Shown here: piece after piece, positions 1-12,358 of the stretch | How positions within the stretch are numbered: position 1 is the stretch's first letter | How the letters are laid out: each line of letters begins with the position of its first letter | From: Portunus trituberculatus | Taxonomy: Eukaryota > Arthropoda > Malacostraca > Decapoda > Portunidae | DNA: 64,000 nt | NCBI RefSeq assembly: GCF_017591435.1 | Contig: NC_059289.1 | Span: 5,347,604 to 5,411,603, forward strand | Reading direction: 5' to 3' | Program-made: the position numbers and the translations under genes | Notes under the pieces: generated by a model | Seen by the model: the letters and a program-made list of their open reading frames with translations, nothing else | What the model was told of the DNA's origin: nothing | The model's database searches: none

Positions 1-189
1 GTTACTTTTTGTCTGAAGGTCTCTTTAATTATTACTGACTATGTAGAAAAGTTGATCCAGACTTCTTAACAAGCTAATGACACGATAGTTACTTCGATCT
101 GTGCAGCACGGTAAAAGCTTCCTTCAATGGTAAGAAAAGGACAAGGCAGACACCACTACTCCTGCCCGGGGCGTCTGTATGAGTCGCTG

Positions 190-305
190 GGCTGCACAAT
201 CACCACTCCTCGGATTACGTGCCGTACCTATTCTCGTCAGGTGAACAAGGGCTGCACCGTGAAAGGAGACAAGGGCATATTGTCTCCACCCGGCCGGGAA
301 TATCA
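190..305 (-). repeat. SINE copy A: diverged body fragment of the tRNA-derived SINE
   Basis: The reverse strand matches the body of the 61.58-kb SINE: the CACCCGGCCG-type segment after the B box, the GGAGACA segment, and the conserved CTAGCAGTGAGTAGGTACG-like block with substitutions. The tRNA head is missing and the tail is lost. It appears to be the oldest copy in the window. Confidence 0.6.
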
Positions 306-734
306 CATACAAAAAACAAGTGAATACCAGGGATGAAAGAAGCTGTGTCTTTGGGCCAGTGTCAGGTGTGAATGGCGAGGGGAGAGGGTGTCCTTGCCGA
401 TATGGGCGCCGCGCTGTGCCTCTCTTCCCCTCTCCCTACCATCTCCCCCACACAGCGCACACCGGCCACTCACTCCCATGTCGCACGTGTTAACAAGGCC
501 CTCGTGCGCTGAACACCCGCTCCGCTACGAGCCTACACTTAAAATATTCATTACGAGGAGACTGAAAATGTCGTAACTTTTATGCAAGCACGTAAAACAA
601 AATGCTCACATATGCTGCTTTACTGCTCATTACTTTCACTGGTAATTAATGTAAATCCGGCAATAAATTTGAATTCATCTCATAATATACAATTCCCCTG
701 ATGATGGTGATGACGATGGGGTGACGGATGGTGA

Positions 735-890
735 TATGATGGGAGGGCGTTTGAGGTGTTACTAGATGCATGGCCCCTCTATTGCTCTACCTTTGTGTTC
801 GATGATGGGAGCGTGATGGTGATAGGAGGGTGTCTGGAGCGTTACCTCGTGTTCTCTACGACTGCTTTTGTGTATCGAGCGTGTATTTAT
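735..890. repeat. Diverged two-copy tandem duplication
   Basis: GATGGGAGGGCGTTTGAGG...TTGCTCTACCTTTGTGT and GATAGGAGGGTGTCTGGAG...ACTGCTTTTGTGT are related segments about 95 bp apart. Similarity is partial. Confidence 0.35.
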
Positions 891-1071
891 TATTGAGTGT
901 TAGCAGCGGGGAGTGTCAGGGCGGGTGTGGCTGGAGTGGTGATGATGGAGGTGGATGTAGGGACGCGCACGCCTCACCTCGCCCTGGCAGTGACGTGCAT
1001 GGTGTGATGTGTGATGATGTGTGGTGATCAGCGGGGAAATATGCGCGGAGCCATGTTTGTACTCGTATGTA

Positions 1072-1074
<3 letters not shown>

Positions 1075-1133
<59 letters not shown>
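1075..1133. repeat. (AC)n, 59 bp
   Basis: Uninterrupted. Confidence 0.95.
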
Positions 1134-1135
<2 letters not shown>

Positions 1136-1369
1136 TCTAGATGGAGACAAAAATAATAACGACGTCGGAAGAATACATCGATAGGTTACGCGAGACAGTA
1201 ATTATTAGGAGTGATATGATTAGGCAAATTGATCAATTAAAACTCAGCGAATTACCGAGTGATGACGTCGTATAACCATGCACTAGAACGATCCAGAAAT
1301 ATTAGGAAAAAATACCTCTGGCAATGTTATGTTAAGTTCTATAGTAAATCACTTCAATACGAGGCAGTT

Positions 1370-2275
1370 AGAAGGACATGGAGGGCGGGAAATGTTATGG
1401 GGAATCCAGTGTGAAGAAGGAGAACAGAAAGCTTGTCAATTAGTGAAACTTTAGCGTTAGTGAGTTAATATCTGGGATCAATGATAATTAAGAAAAATGT
1501 AACTCAGAGGTGAGATTGTTGAGAGGCATGGAGGGCAGTAAATGTTATTCTAATGTGAAGAAAGAACAGAGCCTTTGTCAATTATAGATGTTTTAGCTGT
1601 ACTGCGTTAACACGTGGAATCAATAGTTACCAAAGATATCATTACTATATCCGTCAACATTCTGGCATTCTTCCTTCTTCTATAACAGCTTTTCACGTCC
1701 TTTCTTCCACATTTCGTCCACCATAAACGCTTTGGCTTTAGTGAATTAACACCTGAAATCAATAACTAACAAAGATATCACCATTACTATCCCGACATTC
1801 TGGCATTCTTCCCTCACCTATGCCAGCTTTTCATATCCTTTTCTCCTCATCTTGTCCATTATACATGATTTGGCTTTAGTGAATTAACACCTGGAATCAA
1901 TAACTGGCAGAGAGATATCACCATTACTACCTCTACCCTAACGTTCTATAGTATTCTTCCTTCACTTATGCCAGCTTTTTTCATGTCCTTTTCTCCTCAT
2001 CCTGTCCACTATAGATGAGTTCAAACCAGGAATCAGTAGCAACTAAAGATCATATTACCACTATTGTACTCCAACATTCTGGCATTCTTGATATTCTACC
2101 TTCTTTTATGCCTGCTATTCATCTTCTTCCTCCTCATTTTGTCCACTATAGATGAGCTCAAACCAGGAATCAGTAACAACTAACGATCATATTACCACTA
2201 TTATACTCTAACATTCTGGCATTCTTGATATTCTACCTTCCTCTATGCCAGCTATTCATCTCTTTCCAAGGCTAC
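1370..2275. repeat. Diverged tandem array, unit ~137-146 bp, about six units
   Basis: The junction word (CTGGAATCAATAA or variants) recurs at about 1472, 1615, 1753, 1891, 2027 and 2164, giving steps of 143, 138, 138, 136 and 137 bp. Later units share ACATTCTGGCATTCTTCC, TATGCCAGCTTTTCAT and TTGTCCACTATA. The first two units carry a different interior (GGCATGGAGGGC...AAATGTTAT), so the array is composite. No coding sense was seen. Confidence 0.75.
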
Positions 2276-3323
2276 CCTCGGAAAAATTCTCGGTATATCT
2301 GTGTATGTCCTTTTCCTCCACTATTTTTCGTTATTCTCAAGCGAGGAGAATATACATGACTTGATAGATTATTCGGAACACGGGCTCATGGAAGGCAACT
2401 CATGTGTAACGAAGCTTCTATTTTTACGGTGAGGGAGTAGCGTTCGTCTACCAGGCTGGAAATTACGACCTAATACATTGATGTGTCAGGAAAAGTTTTG
2501 ACGGAGTGCCGCACAGGAGAGTGGAGCGGTGAGGTGGCTGGTGCTGCAGGGGGAGAGGAGGGAGGAGCGGTGAAACAGTGCTAAATGATGGGGAACTAAG
2601 GGCCTCATTAAACCCTTTTACTGCTGTGCTTGTCTTTTGTTGGTATTCAGATTGCTATAAAAATCGCTTTCATGGATACATAGATGAAAAGTGTAGAAGG
2701 TTAGTTTTCGCTATTCTGTGCTTGTCTTTTTTGTTGATATTCAGATTGGAATGAGAATCGGTTGTGTAGACAGAAGAAAGAATATGAAAGGTAAATATTG
2801 TCTTTTCTATGCTGCAAAAATGAGTAAAGGACTGAAATACAAAAATGTGTAGAAAGTTGTGGATGAATATAGGAACCCTGAACTGAAACATTAAGTAAGG
2901 TGTGTCCTATTTCCTGTGGCTTTGTTAATATCTGTGCTGTGGTATATAGTCCATCACAAGAGTTGATTTATCTTTCCCTTCTGGTGTGATGAAAAGAATG
3001 AAACGGGGAAATTCTGGTGTTATTCATGATCCCTTGAGAAACGCCGACGAAGAAGCGATGTGAGATTAGTTGAAATAGATTTGTTGTCTAGAAAGAATGC
3101 AGGAAATCTTGTGTACTTAATTTTCGGCATGCGTAATAAGTGAGGGTCCCAAAATGATGATTCACGGTTGATAAAGACACATATAAAGAGAGAAGATTTA
3201 GTATTTTTAGGAGTGGCGTCATTGCCTTAGTCATAAACAAAGGATACAGGATGAGATGAAAGAAAAAGCGCTCTCATACTTTTAATTTTTTTTTTTTTTT
3301 ACTTTTACTTTTATTTGTTTTTG
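2276..3323. other. Intergenic, AT-leaning, nothing recognised
   Basis: A paired motif (GTGCTTGTCTTTT[G/T]TTG.TATTCAGATTG) occurs at about 2627 and 2718, suggesting a small 91-bp duplication. No gene. Confidence 0.5.
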
Positions 3324-3345
3324 AGATAGATAGATAGATAGATAG

Positions 3346-3395
<50 letters not shown>

Positions 3396-3425
3396 AGTCA
3401 GTCAGTCAGTCAATCAGTCAGTCAA
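3324..3425. repeat. Compound (GATA)n-(GA)n-(CAGT)n
   Basis: Three different units lie end to end: about 5 GATA, 47 bp of GA, then about 7 imperfect CAGT. Confidence 0.9.
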
Positions 3426-3712
3426 TCTCAGTTCTTAGCACTCTCCTGTCACACTATCTCGCCTCCAGGTGTTCAGGCCCCTAGAGACATGAGTGGCTAT
3501 AGGATGCCGCGCCGCCCTTCCCTTCCCTGTCCCCCCGGCGCCCTTGGAGGCTTATCGGCGGCCGTCCCTTGTCTTAGCTCCCCCTTGCGGCCTGTCCATG
3601 GTAATCAAGGGAATTTGAACGCCTTCTCACGCTACATCTATAGAATTGTTCCTTCCGTATTGTCTCTCTTTCTATCTATTGTTGTTTGCTTGGTATTTTT
3701 TGCAAGGATCGG

Positions 3713-3715
<3 letters not shown>

Positions 3716-3758
<43 letters not shown>

Positions 3759-3958
3759 TGGGGAACAGTATCAGGTGTTGCTCTCTCAGGTGACCTCGCT
3801 TCACTTGTCACATGAGTGTAGAGGATTAATACCACGTAGAGTATGTCACACACCTGAGTTTGTTCCTTGCAGGTATGTGTGGCCGGCGCTGAGGTCTGTG
3901 AGGACTGCTGCCCACCACCCCTTGAGATTTAGAGGCAGATATGTGAGTAGAGTTTGTA

Positions 3959-3989
<31 letters not shown>
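3716..3989. repeat. (GA)n at 3716-3755 and (GT)n at 3960-3989
   Basis: Between them lies TTTGTTCCTTGCAG|GTATGT (junction 3872/3873), a second acceptor-donor juxtaposition, here upstream of the coding exon. Confidence 0.85.
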
Positions 3990-3992
<3 letters not shown>

Positions 3993-4106
3993 AAGGTAAG
4001 GTTGCCATCGTCCTTACTTGTTCGTGTCAGTTAATTATCGCTCCCCTGATAGATAATTGACACCTGCGAGAAGGAGATAGAGACGAGGAATGCTTACACT
4101 ACACTA

Positions 4107-4108
<2 letters not shown>

Positions 4109-4153
<45 letters not shown>
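4109..4153. repeat. (CT)n, 45 bp
   Basis: Abuts the tail of the retroelement-like segment. Confidence 0.95.
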
Positions 4154-4896
<743 letters not shown>

Positions 4897-4897
<1 letters not shown>

Positions 4898-5175
4898 TTC
4901 ACCTCGGTCGTCTGCTGGTTACCCAGCCAGTCTTCCCCATTATAGAGCGAGCTCAGAGCTCATAGACCGATCTTCGGATAGGACTGAGACCACATTAACA
5001 CATCCACACAGCGGGAAAGCGAGGCCACAACCCCTCGAGTTACATCCCGTACCTATTTACTGCTAGGTGAAAAGGGGCCACACATTAAGAGGCTTGCCCA
5101 TTTGCCTCGCCGCTTACCGGGACTTGAACATGGCCCTCTCGATTGTGAGTCGAGCGTGCTAACCACTACAGTACG
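4897..5175 (-). repeat. SINE copy B: full-length tRNA-derived SINE, subfamily 1
   Basis: Read on the minus strand, this starts with a tRNA-like head. It has an A box of TRGYNNARNNG type in the GTAGTGGTTAGCACGCTCG region and a B box, GTTCAAGTCCC. A body with GCAGTAAATAGGTACGGGA follows, and a 3' end in GAATCACAC that runs into the 92-bp array on the other side. It is closely similar to copy D at 13.12 kb. The RNA polymerase III boxes look intact, but no terminator beyond the tail was identified. Confidence 0.85.
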
Positions 5176-5178
5176 TGG

Positions 5179-5474
<296 letters not shown>

Positions 5475-5700
5475 GAATGTATGTAATAGATGGCAAGTTA
5501 CCGTCTTGGAATTATCTCTTTGGGGTGACTTTGAGCCAGAACAGGTGTTTAGAATCTAGCGTGGAGTTTAAAAATATAAGGCACTAAACCCTAAATAGTG
5601 TTAATTCTAAGATAAAGTCAACAATTTAAACTAAAAGGGCAATTTCACCCCATGACTTATGTGCTCCGAGCACGTTAACTACGGGGTGGAGGGCTGGAGG

Positions 5701-5714
5701 ACACACACACACAC

Positions 5715-5799
<85 letters not shown>

Positions 5800-5873
5800 C
5801 AGGGCCTCAATTTCAGGTGTGCCAATGTGTTGTCTATCCCAATACTGGCACTTTTTTATCCGCCTCCAAGTGC

Positions 5874-5945
<72 letters not shown>
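5701..5945. repeat. Two (AC)n arrays, 96 and 70 bp
   Basis: 5701-5796 has one GC interruption; 5876-5945 is pure. The 79-bp spacer is unique sequence. Confidence 0.95.
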
Positions 5946-5947
<2 letters not shown>

Positions 5948-6088
5948 CACTTATTAGATTAGCCAGATTTTCGATAATGAATTGAGCAATTAAGAGTGTA
6001 TTTATGGAGCTAATAGAAGTATCGTGTGGTGACTGCCGGCCCGAGTGGTGATTGTGACTGTGTGTGCGTGGAATCGATGGTGACTGAG

Positions 6089-6145
6089 TGGTGCAGGTCG
6101 ATGGAGACTGAAGGAAAAACTATGGTGCTGAATGCGTAATCAAAT

Positions 6146-6211
<66 letters not shown>

Positions 6212-6266
6212 GTGCAGGTCGATGGAGACTGGAGGAAAAACTATGGTGCTGAATGCGTAATCAAAT

Positions 6267-6301
<35 letters not shown>
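6089..6301. repeat. Tandem duplication of a ~60-bp segment plus its (CT)n tail
   Basis: GTGCAGGTCGATGGAGACTG followed by AAACTATGGTGCTGAATGCG occurs twice, about 121 bp apart, with one substitution. Each copy runs into its own CT array (59 and 31 bp). The duplication is recent. Confidence 0.85.
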
Positions 6302-6302
<1 letters not shown>

Positions 6303-6408
6303 CTTGTTTCGTCACATGTTCAGATTTCGTCTTATTATTTTTTCCTTGGTTTATTTCATAGATTTGTTCATTGATCTACTTTATGCAATGATCTCTTAGT
6401 CTTCTTGT

Positions 6409-6612
6409 TTGAAAGTCAGTTTGTCTGTCTATCTGTATTTATATCTAACTATTTATTTATTTATCTATATATCTATCTATCTATCTATCTGTTTGTTTAG
6501 TAAGTTTATTTACCATTCCCTTTTGTCTATCTGTCTGTCTGTCTACTTGTCTGTCTCCGCATGTCTGCCTGTCTGTTTGTCCATCTGTCTGTCTACTTGT
6601 ATCTATCAGTGA
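6409..6612. repeat. Degenerate TCTA/TCTG/TTTA tetranucleotide tract
   Basis: Pure TCTA only at about 6469-6490. The rest is a mosaic of TCTG and TTTA units, read in frame as Ser-Val/Tyr-Leu. Confidence 0.8.
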
Positions 6613-6827
6613 AGCTAGATATGTAACAACATCTATTTCAGAGCAGTTCGTTTGTACCGCACATTTTAGACAAGGCGAAAAACTGACTCACTCTGCTCAT
6701 CGGACTGGGAGAGTTAACCCTTCACCGCAGCTGCCTCTTGAGAAAAAAATGACCAAAAATGCCAGGAAAAAGATGCCCATAAACCAAAGGCGTTGGAAAA
6801 GAAAAGCTTAATTTGCCTCCACTCATT

Positions 6828-7195
<368 letters not shown>

Positions 7196-7385
7196 TTCTC
7201 CTCTTCCTCTTCTCTCCACCTACCCTCGGGAAATCGGCAAGGACCACCTCACCATTTTTTGGGTACACCAGGTTCCCCTTAGGACGCCGGCACGACCATA
7301 CCTCCGGCCGCCCAAGTTTTACAATGAAGGAACATCTGGCCGGATTCATATCGAGACTCACCCTTCCGGCTTATACTCGCACTCT

Positions 7386-8066
7386 TATTCTTTAACGCTT
7401 TGCTCTCTCACAGGGAGTGTTTTGAAAGGCCACACAGATGATTACCCAGGCTGTCACGAGTGTTCTTGATTGATAGTGCAGATTCCTTATTGAATTAACG
7501 CTTAGACTCATGAAAGTACGCTTGGAAACCCTATTCTCTACTAAAATCTAACGAAAGTAATGGATTTAGCACATGAAAACACTTAGTTACATGTGGAAAT
7601 ACGCTTGGAAACACTATTCTTTATTAAAACCTCACAGAAATACGATTGGAGACTCTAATTCTCCACTAGATTCGACCAAAAGTGAAAGAGATAGTGAGCT
7701 AAAACGTTTGGTTACACGATTTCTTAACGGAAAGATGTATGAAATGAAGATAAGAGCTATTTACGATTGATAATGGAGAATCCTCATTAAATTATCTCTA
7801 AACTCATGAAAATACGCTTGCAAACATTATTCTCCACTAAAATATACAGAAAGTAATGGAGTTTGCGCACTAACACGCTTAATTACACGTCTTCTTAATT
7901 AAAGGGAAGGTGTATAAGTGAAGATAGAAGTTATTTTCAAAGGCTGCCACGAGTGTGTCCTGTTAATCTTGCAGGGACCTTATAAAATTATCACCAGATT
8001 CATGGCAGCACACCTTGAAACGCTGATAACCCGAGCTATAATGTGCCATAGGAAGAAATGACACTT
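7386..8066 (+). mobile_element. MITE copy 3, with internally amplified core (tandem units)
   Basis: The 5' end TATTCTTTAACGCTTTGCTC matches the terminus of the 53.33-kb element and is followed by the same GAAAGGCCACACAGATGAT segment. Downstream, a segment containing TACGCTTGGAAAC, ATTCTCCACTAAAA and AAAGTAATGGA recurs in diverged form near 7510, 7595 and 7805, with a further partial unit after 7945 (GCTGCCACGAGTGTG). The core was therefore duplicated in place. The right terminus is unclear. Confidence 0.55.
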
Positions 8067-8369
8067 AATATGCTGTTCTGAAAGGTTAGGTATAATTAGT
8101 CTCTCTTCTCACTCCCACTCTCCTTATATTCAACCCGTACTCTCGCCCCAGATATTTCACAGGTGTTTATTTGAATGAAAAGACCAAGAATAAATGGGAT
8201 TCGCCGCGCGGTCCATTGGTGGGAATTAATAATACTGCGATTTGAAATTACCTATGTGGTCTGATTTCACACCTGCGCCATCAACTGGTTTTCAGAGATT
8301 GTGTTTGTGGCCTGACTCGCCTTCTTCACCTGATTGCCTCCGTTATGGACTATAGGTTAAGGCAAGATA

Positions 8370-8497
<128 letters not shown>

Positions 8498-8630
8498 GTG
8501 ATGAGAGACTGAGGGATTCTATGAATGCTATACAGTATCTATGAGTCATCAGTGTCCGTCTGAAGCTATGTGTCACATTCTTGGTGTTCTACGTTATGTG
8601 AACCGTGCCTTGACACATAAGCTGCACCCT

Positions 8631-8635
<5 letters not shown>

Positions 8636-8688
<53 letters not shown>
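8636..8688. repeat. (CA)n, 53 bp
   Basis: Pure. After it, motifs like GAACCATC and GATACGTGA recur (8701-8840) as a weak short tandem pattern. Confidence 0.9.
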
Positions 8689-8691
<3 letters not shown>

Positions 8692-9048
8692 CCTTGGACA
8701 CTCGAACCATCTTTAAATTCATAGAACCATCCCAGAATATCGAGAACCATCCGGAGACTTGTGAAGCGAGCTAGATCAGTCAGCGTGAAATGTCCCCTTG
8801 AACCACCCTCAGATACGTGAACCGACCCTAGATACGTGAGCTATGCAGTAACGGACTATTGCTCAGTGAAAGTATCGGTTGGCAGTCGTCGAGCTCTGAA
8901 TACCATCTCATTTTTCTGGCGCAGCAAAACCCAGCGTGAGGGTAGAGGCTGGGAGCAGCTGGGAGGCAGTGGTGGTGGTGGTGGTCTTCACTCTTTTGAA
9001 GGGGCTGGCTGTCTCCTGCACCATTGCCTCGAGGGTTGTCTTCTTGGT

Positions 9049-9099
<51 letters not shown>

Positions 9100-9417
9100 G
9101 TGTGTGCGTGCTAGGGGCAGGGACAGCAAGTGGAGGAGGGACGGTAACAGGAGTACTATTTGATGAGGCAAAGTAGGTGGGTGCGTCGGGTTTCCTCCCT
9201 CGTGCTGCAGTTGAGAACGTTCCCAGTAACAAATTGTGTCCCGTTTTATTTCCTCGGAGTGTTTGCGCCACATATTTATCACGAGGGGACGAGGACGAGG
9301 GCGGGAGGCAGGCAGGCAGGCAGGGAGAGCCGTGTCGACCCAGGGGAAGGGTAACCCGACAAAAAGGAAGGGAGTTATGTAAGGCATTCGCCGCTACTGC
9401 CGGAGGAACTTTTAATA
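8689..9417. other. Proximal upstream region of the ZSWIM gene
   Basis: Holds the weak GAACCATC/GATACGTGA pattern, a 43-bp GA array (9052-9094), a short GGCA run (9307-9322) and rising CpG content towards the exon. No TATA box seen. Confidence 0.4.
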
Positions 9418-9765
9418 ATGTACTCAAAAGTGGTGACTATTGATCGGAGGGTTTGTAGATTGATGAATTTATCCGGGCGAAGGGAAGGGCGGCGCGACCC
9501 CATCCATCTGACGAAGGACAGAGCCACCCTCGCCGCGTCGCCTCGTTCCTGGGCGTGTTGGGTCCAGCAGGCAGATGGCACCGAGTCGCAGATGGCACAT
9601 GTGTATCACTACTCTAAGTTAAGCGCGGTCCGGGGCCCGGGGGTGGGACTGTGGGCGGAGCCACGCTTAGTGCGGGGCCGGGCAACGGGCGGAGCTTGGG
9701 ACGAGTCTGCGCCGTGGTGGGTTAAAGGTCTGCACCAACCTCTCGCAACTAGTTGGAGGAAGGAC
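9418..9765 (+). promoter_or_regulatory. GC-rich 5' flank / probable 5'UTR of the ZSWIM gene
   Basis: This block is rich in CpG and GC-box-like G runs and has no microsatellites, unlike the sequence just upstream, which holds a (GA)n array at 9052-9094. The reading frame of the exon stays open through it for 116 codons, but the implied peptide is Arg/Gly/Trp-rich and unlike the family, so I treat it as leader or promoter. No convincing TATA box is visible. An upstream in-frame ATG at 9592 has a weak context. Confidence 0.45.
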
Positions 9766-10132
9766 ATGATGGAGGGAAGAGGTGTCAGTGCGGTCCACGT
9801 GGGCCATAAAGTGGCCATGGGCGGTGGTGATGTTGGCCTCGGTGGCCCACAAGTCAATGGTGGAAACCCAGTGCGTAGTGTGGAATCCTTGCTAGATATC
9901 TGTGCCAAAATAGTGGCTGAGCACATACCGTTCCAGCGGATAGAGGAGCGGTACAGCCGAATTCCCGAGCCCGTGCAGCGACGCATCATCTACTGGTCCT
10001 TCCCGCGGCACGAGGCCGATATAAGGATGTATTCTTGCTTCTCCTCCGTGGGCAGTGACCAGCAGAGCCTTCCCTTCTACCGCGGCCTGCGCCTGGTGGA
10101 GTCCGGCATGGTGGACGGCGTCTTACAAGTCG
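9766..10132 (+). CDS. First coding exon of a ZSWIM4/5/6-type zinc finger SWIM domain-containing protein (partial gene)
   Basis: This exon encodes about 122 residues plus the first base of a split glycine codon. The N-terminal ~35 residues are Gly-rich and poorly conserved. After them comes ESLLDICAKIVAEHIPFQRI, then RIPEPVQRRIIYWSFP, then a segment ending in LPFYRGLRLVESG and VLQVG. From memory of the family, ZSWIM4/5/6 proteins carry nearly the same RIPEPVQRRIVYWSFP block, and the VLQVG segment closes their first coding exon ahead of the SWIM (CxCx~nCxH) zinc finger. ZSWIM8 is more distant in this block. Family members are proposed substrate adaptors of cullin E3 ligases; no enzymatic site is expected here. 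The frame is open from 9418. I chose the paired ATGs at 9766/9769 (A at -3 and G at +4 for the second), but 9817 has an excellent Kozak context and 9592 is also in frame. The SWIM domain and C-terminus are not in the window. Family assignment is secure; the exact start and the 4/5/6 paralogue are not. Confidence 0.9.
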
Positions 10133-10138
10133 GTATGT
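10133..10138 (+). other. Splice donor of ZSWIM coding exon 1 (phase 1)
   Basis: GTATGT follows directly after the Val-Leu-Gln-Val codons and the first G of a glycine codon. Reading on without splicing gives Gly-Met-stop, so the frame must leave the exon here. The position matches the exon 1/2 boundary I recall for vertebrate ZSWIM5/6, where the next exon resumes at Phe-His-Leu-Ser-Gly. I looked for such an exon by eye downstream and did not find it. Confidence 0.8.
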
Positions 10139-10279
10139 AGACCCAGTGGTCCTCCTGGTGTGCACTCCGCCCTCTCATCTCTCCCCACACCGAATAGGCC
10201 TGGCCTGGGGCACAGCTCGCTGCCCGCTTTGTCCTGTGCACCGTATAAGACCCACACACTGGTACTCCCTACTCCCAAG

Positions 10280-10280
<1 letters not shown>

Positions 10281-10346
<66 letters not shown>

Positions 10347-10497
10347 CAGTGCACTTTAAAGTTTATGGTTAACATTCTCAGCCTCCCTACTCCTGTGTGG
10401 GCCACCCTCGCTGCTGCCTTACCCACGAGGCAACACGCACCCGCCACCTCTCCTCGGTATCCTTGTAAAGTCAGTTCACTCTCGCCGCCACCCCAGC

Positions 10498-10573
<76 letters not shown>
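10281..10573. repeat. Two (CT)n arrays, 62 and 72 bp
   Basis: 10281-10342 and 10502-10573, the first lying ~150 bp inside the intron. Confidence 0.95.
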
Positions 10574-10577
<4 letters not shown>

Positions 10578-11214
10578 CACGTACTTTCCATGTACTCGCG
10601 TTTCCTCTTCACTTCCCAGTACGCGGCGTGTACTTCCCAGTGTCGCCTCATTTCCTGACCATGCCTGCCCAGGTAGTAGTGGTTGTAAGTACTTTCTAAT
10701 CAGCGCCTTCTCGGTACTGTTTCCTTCTGCTCTTTTCCTGCGTCAGTAGCATTTCCCTTTTGCATCACCTTCACCTTGTATGTTTAGGTGTTCCTCGAAA
10801 TTATTCCCACTTGTTCTCCTGCCTCGCTCCAATGAGATGCTGCAATACAGGTCGGGCAGGGCGCCAGAAGTTTTCCTAGTAACTGGTGACGTCGAAGCGA
10901 GTCCCGTGCATCCGTGGTGGTTCTGTGTGCGGTTCTTGTTCTTCTTGTCGTTCTGTTCTGTTCGTTCTCCTGCCCCTTGTGCCGTCCTGCCAGCCGCCCC
11001 TCCCAGTGTTATATCGACTTTCTGGTCAAATATTGATAGTTCCTCCGTAGTTTCCCTCCTCCTCTGAGTCTACTGCCTCTGTCTCTACTCTAGCTCCTCC
11101 TCCTTCCTCCTGTTCTCTTCTTCCTCTTCCTCTTCTTCCATCGAGTACTTTCTCCTTTCTCTTTCATTCTCGTGTTCTTCACCCCATTCCCCACTTTCCC
11201 ACTTCCTCTCTTTT

Positions 11215-11215
<1 letters not shown>
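10574..11215. other. Intronic, pyrimidine-leaning, nothing recognised
   Basis: Complex sequence grading into CCT/TTC-rich sequence after 11090. Confidence 0.5.
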
Positions 11216-11309
<94 letters not shown>

Positions 11310-11364
11310 TTAAATTCAATATATTTACCTTCATTACATTCTGGTGTGCACTTCATTCCACCCT

Positions 11365-11452
<88 letters not shown>

Positions 11453-11550
11453 ATGCCGACCCACTCTTACGTATATATCGATGTTTCCTTTTCCTCACTC
11501 ACGTGTTTCTTCGTATCGACCGCCAGCTGTGTGATGTCATCGCCTTCTCA

Positions 11551-11608
<58 letters not shown>

Positions 11609-11679
11609 AGTTTCTGTATTCTGCTATCGACCTGTAGCTCCTGCCGGTCGCCTCCTTGACCTAACACACCAGCCACCCA

Positions 11680-11738
<59 letters not shown>
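11216..11738. repeat. Dense array cluster: (CT)n 91, (CT)n 80, (TG)n 53, (CT)n 56 bp
   Basis: 11216-11306, 11369-11448, 11553-11605 and 11683-11738. It leads straight into the higher-order CT repeat. Confidence 0.95.
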
Positions 11739-11741
<3 letters not shown>

Positions 11742-11774
11742 CTTTCCCTTATCTCATTTGTTTAATTTTGCATT

Positions 11775-11852
<78 letters not shown>

Positions 11853-11870
11853 TTATCTGATTTGTTTGAT

Positions 11871-11958
<88 letters not shown>

Positions 11959-11987
11959 TTTCCCTTATCTCATTTGTTTGATTTTGC

Positions 11988-12059
<72 letters not shown>
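11742..12059. repeat. Higher-order repeat: conserved ~32-bp spacer alternating with (CT)n
   Basis: CCCTTATCTCATTTGTTT followed by GATTTTGCATTT or close variants occurs at about 11745, 11849 and 11961, each time separated by 68-79 bp of pure CT. The unit is spacer plus array, about 104-112 bp. Confidence 0.85.
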
Positions 12060-12061
<2 letters not shown>

Positions 12062-12203
12062 TCTCGGCCGACTGACAATTGTGTTGCTTTACTTGTATAT
12101 ATCGTAATGCTTTAATGCTTTTATTCTTCACCATTTTACCTTTTGATTGTATAATGGAATTTACAATAAATCTTTTGTACGAGTATTTCTGTCTTTTTTA
12201 TGC

Positions 12204-12204
<1 letters not shown>

Positions 12205-12258
<54 letters not shown>

Positions 12259-12301
12259 GCGGTTATACTTGAAATGAGATCATGTAAAAAGAGAAGGGAA
12301 A

Positions 12302-12353
<52 letters not shown>
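12205..12353. repeat. Two (GA)n arrays, 53 and 47 bp
   Basis: Opposite polarity to the CT arrays just upstream, so the pre-mRNA could fold CU against GA. Confidence 0.95.

Positions 12354-12358
<5 letters not shown>

Larger units (their letters stand above)
1..1074. other. Intergenic, complex sequence
   Basis: Apart from SINE copy A and the 735-890 duplication I see no gene. The short open frames here have no recognisable domains. Confidence 0.5.

Noticed and set aside
8861..8895. TCAGT initiator upstream of the ZSWIM exon
   Set aside because: The expected downstream promoter element does not match at +28, and the motif is too short to support a promoter alone.
8828..9427. 199-codon minus-strand frame antisense to the ZSWIM upstream region
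   Set aside because: Contains a Ser-Leu run from the GA array; the remainder is low in structure and lacks homology I can recognise.
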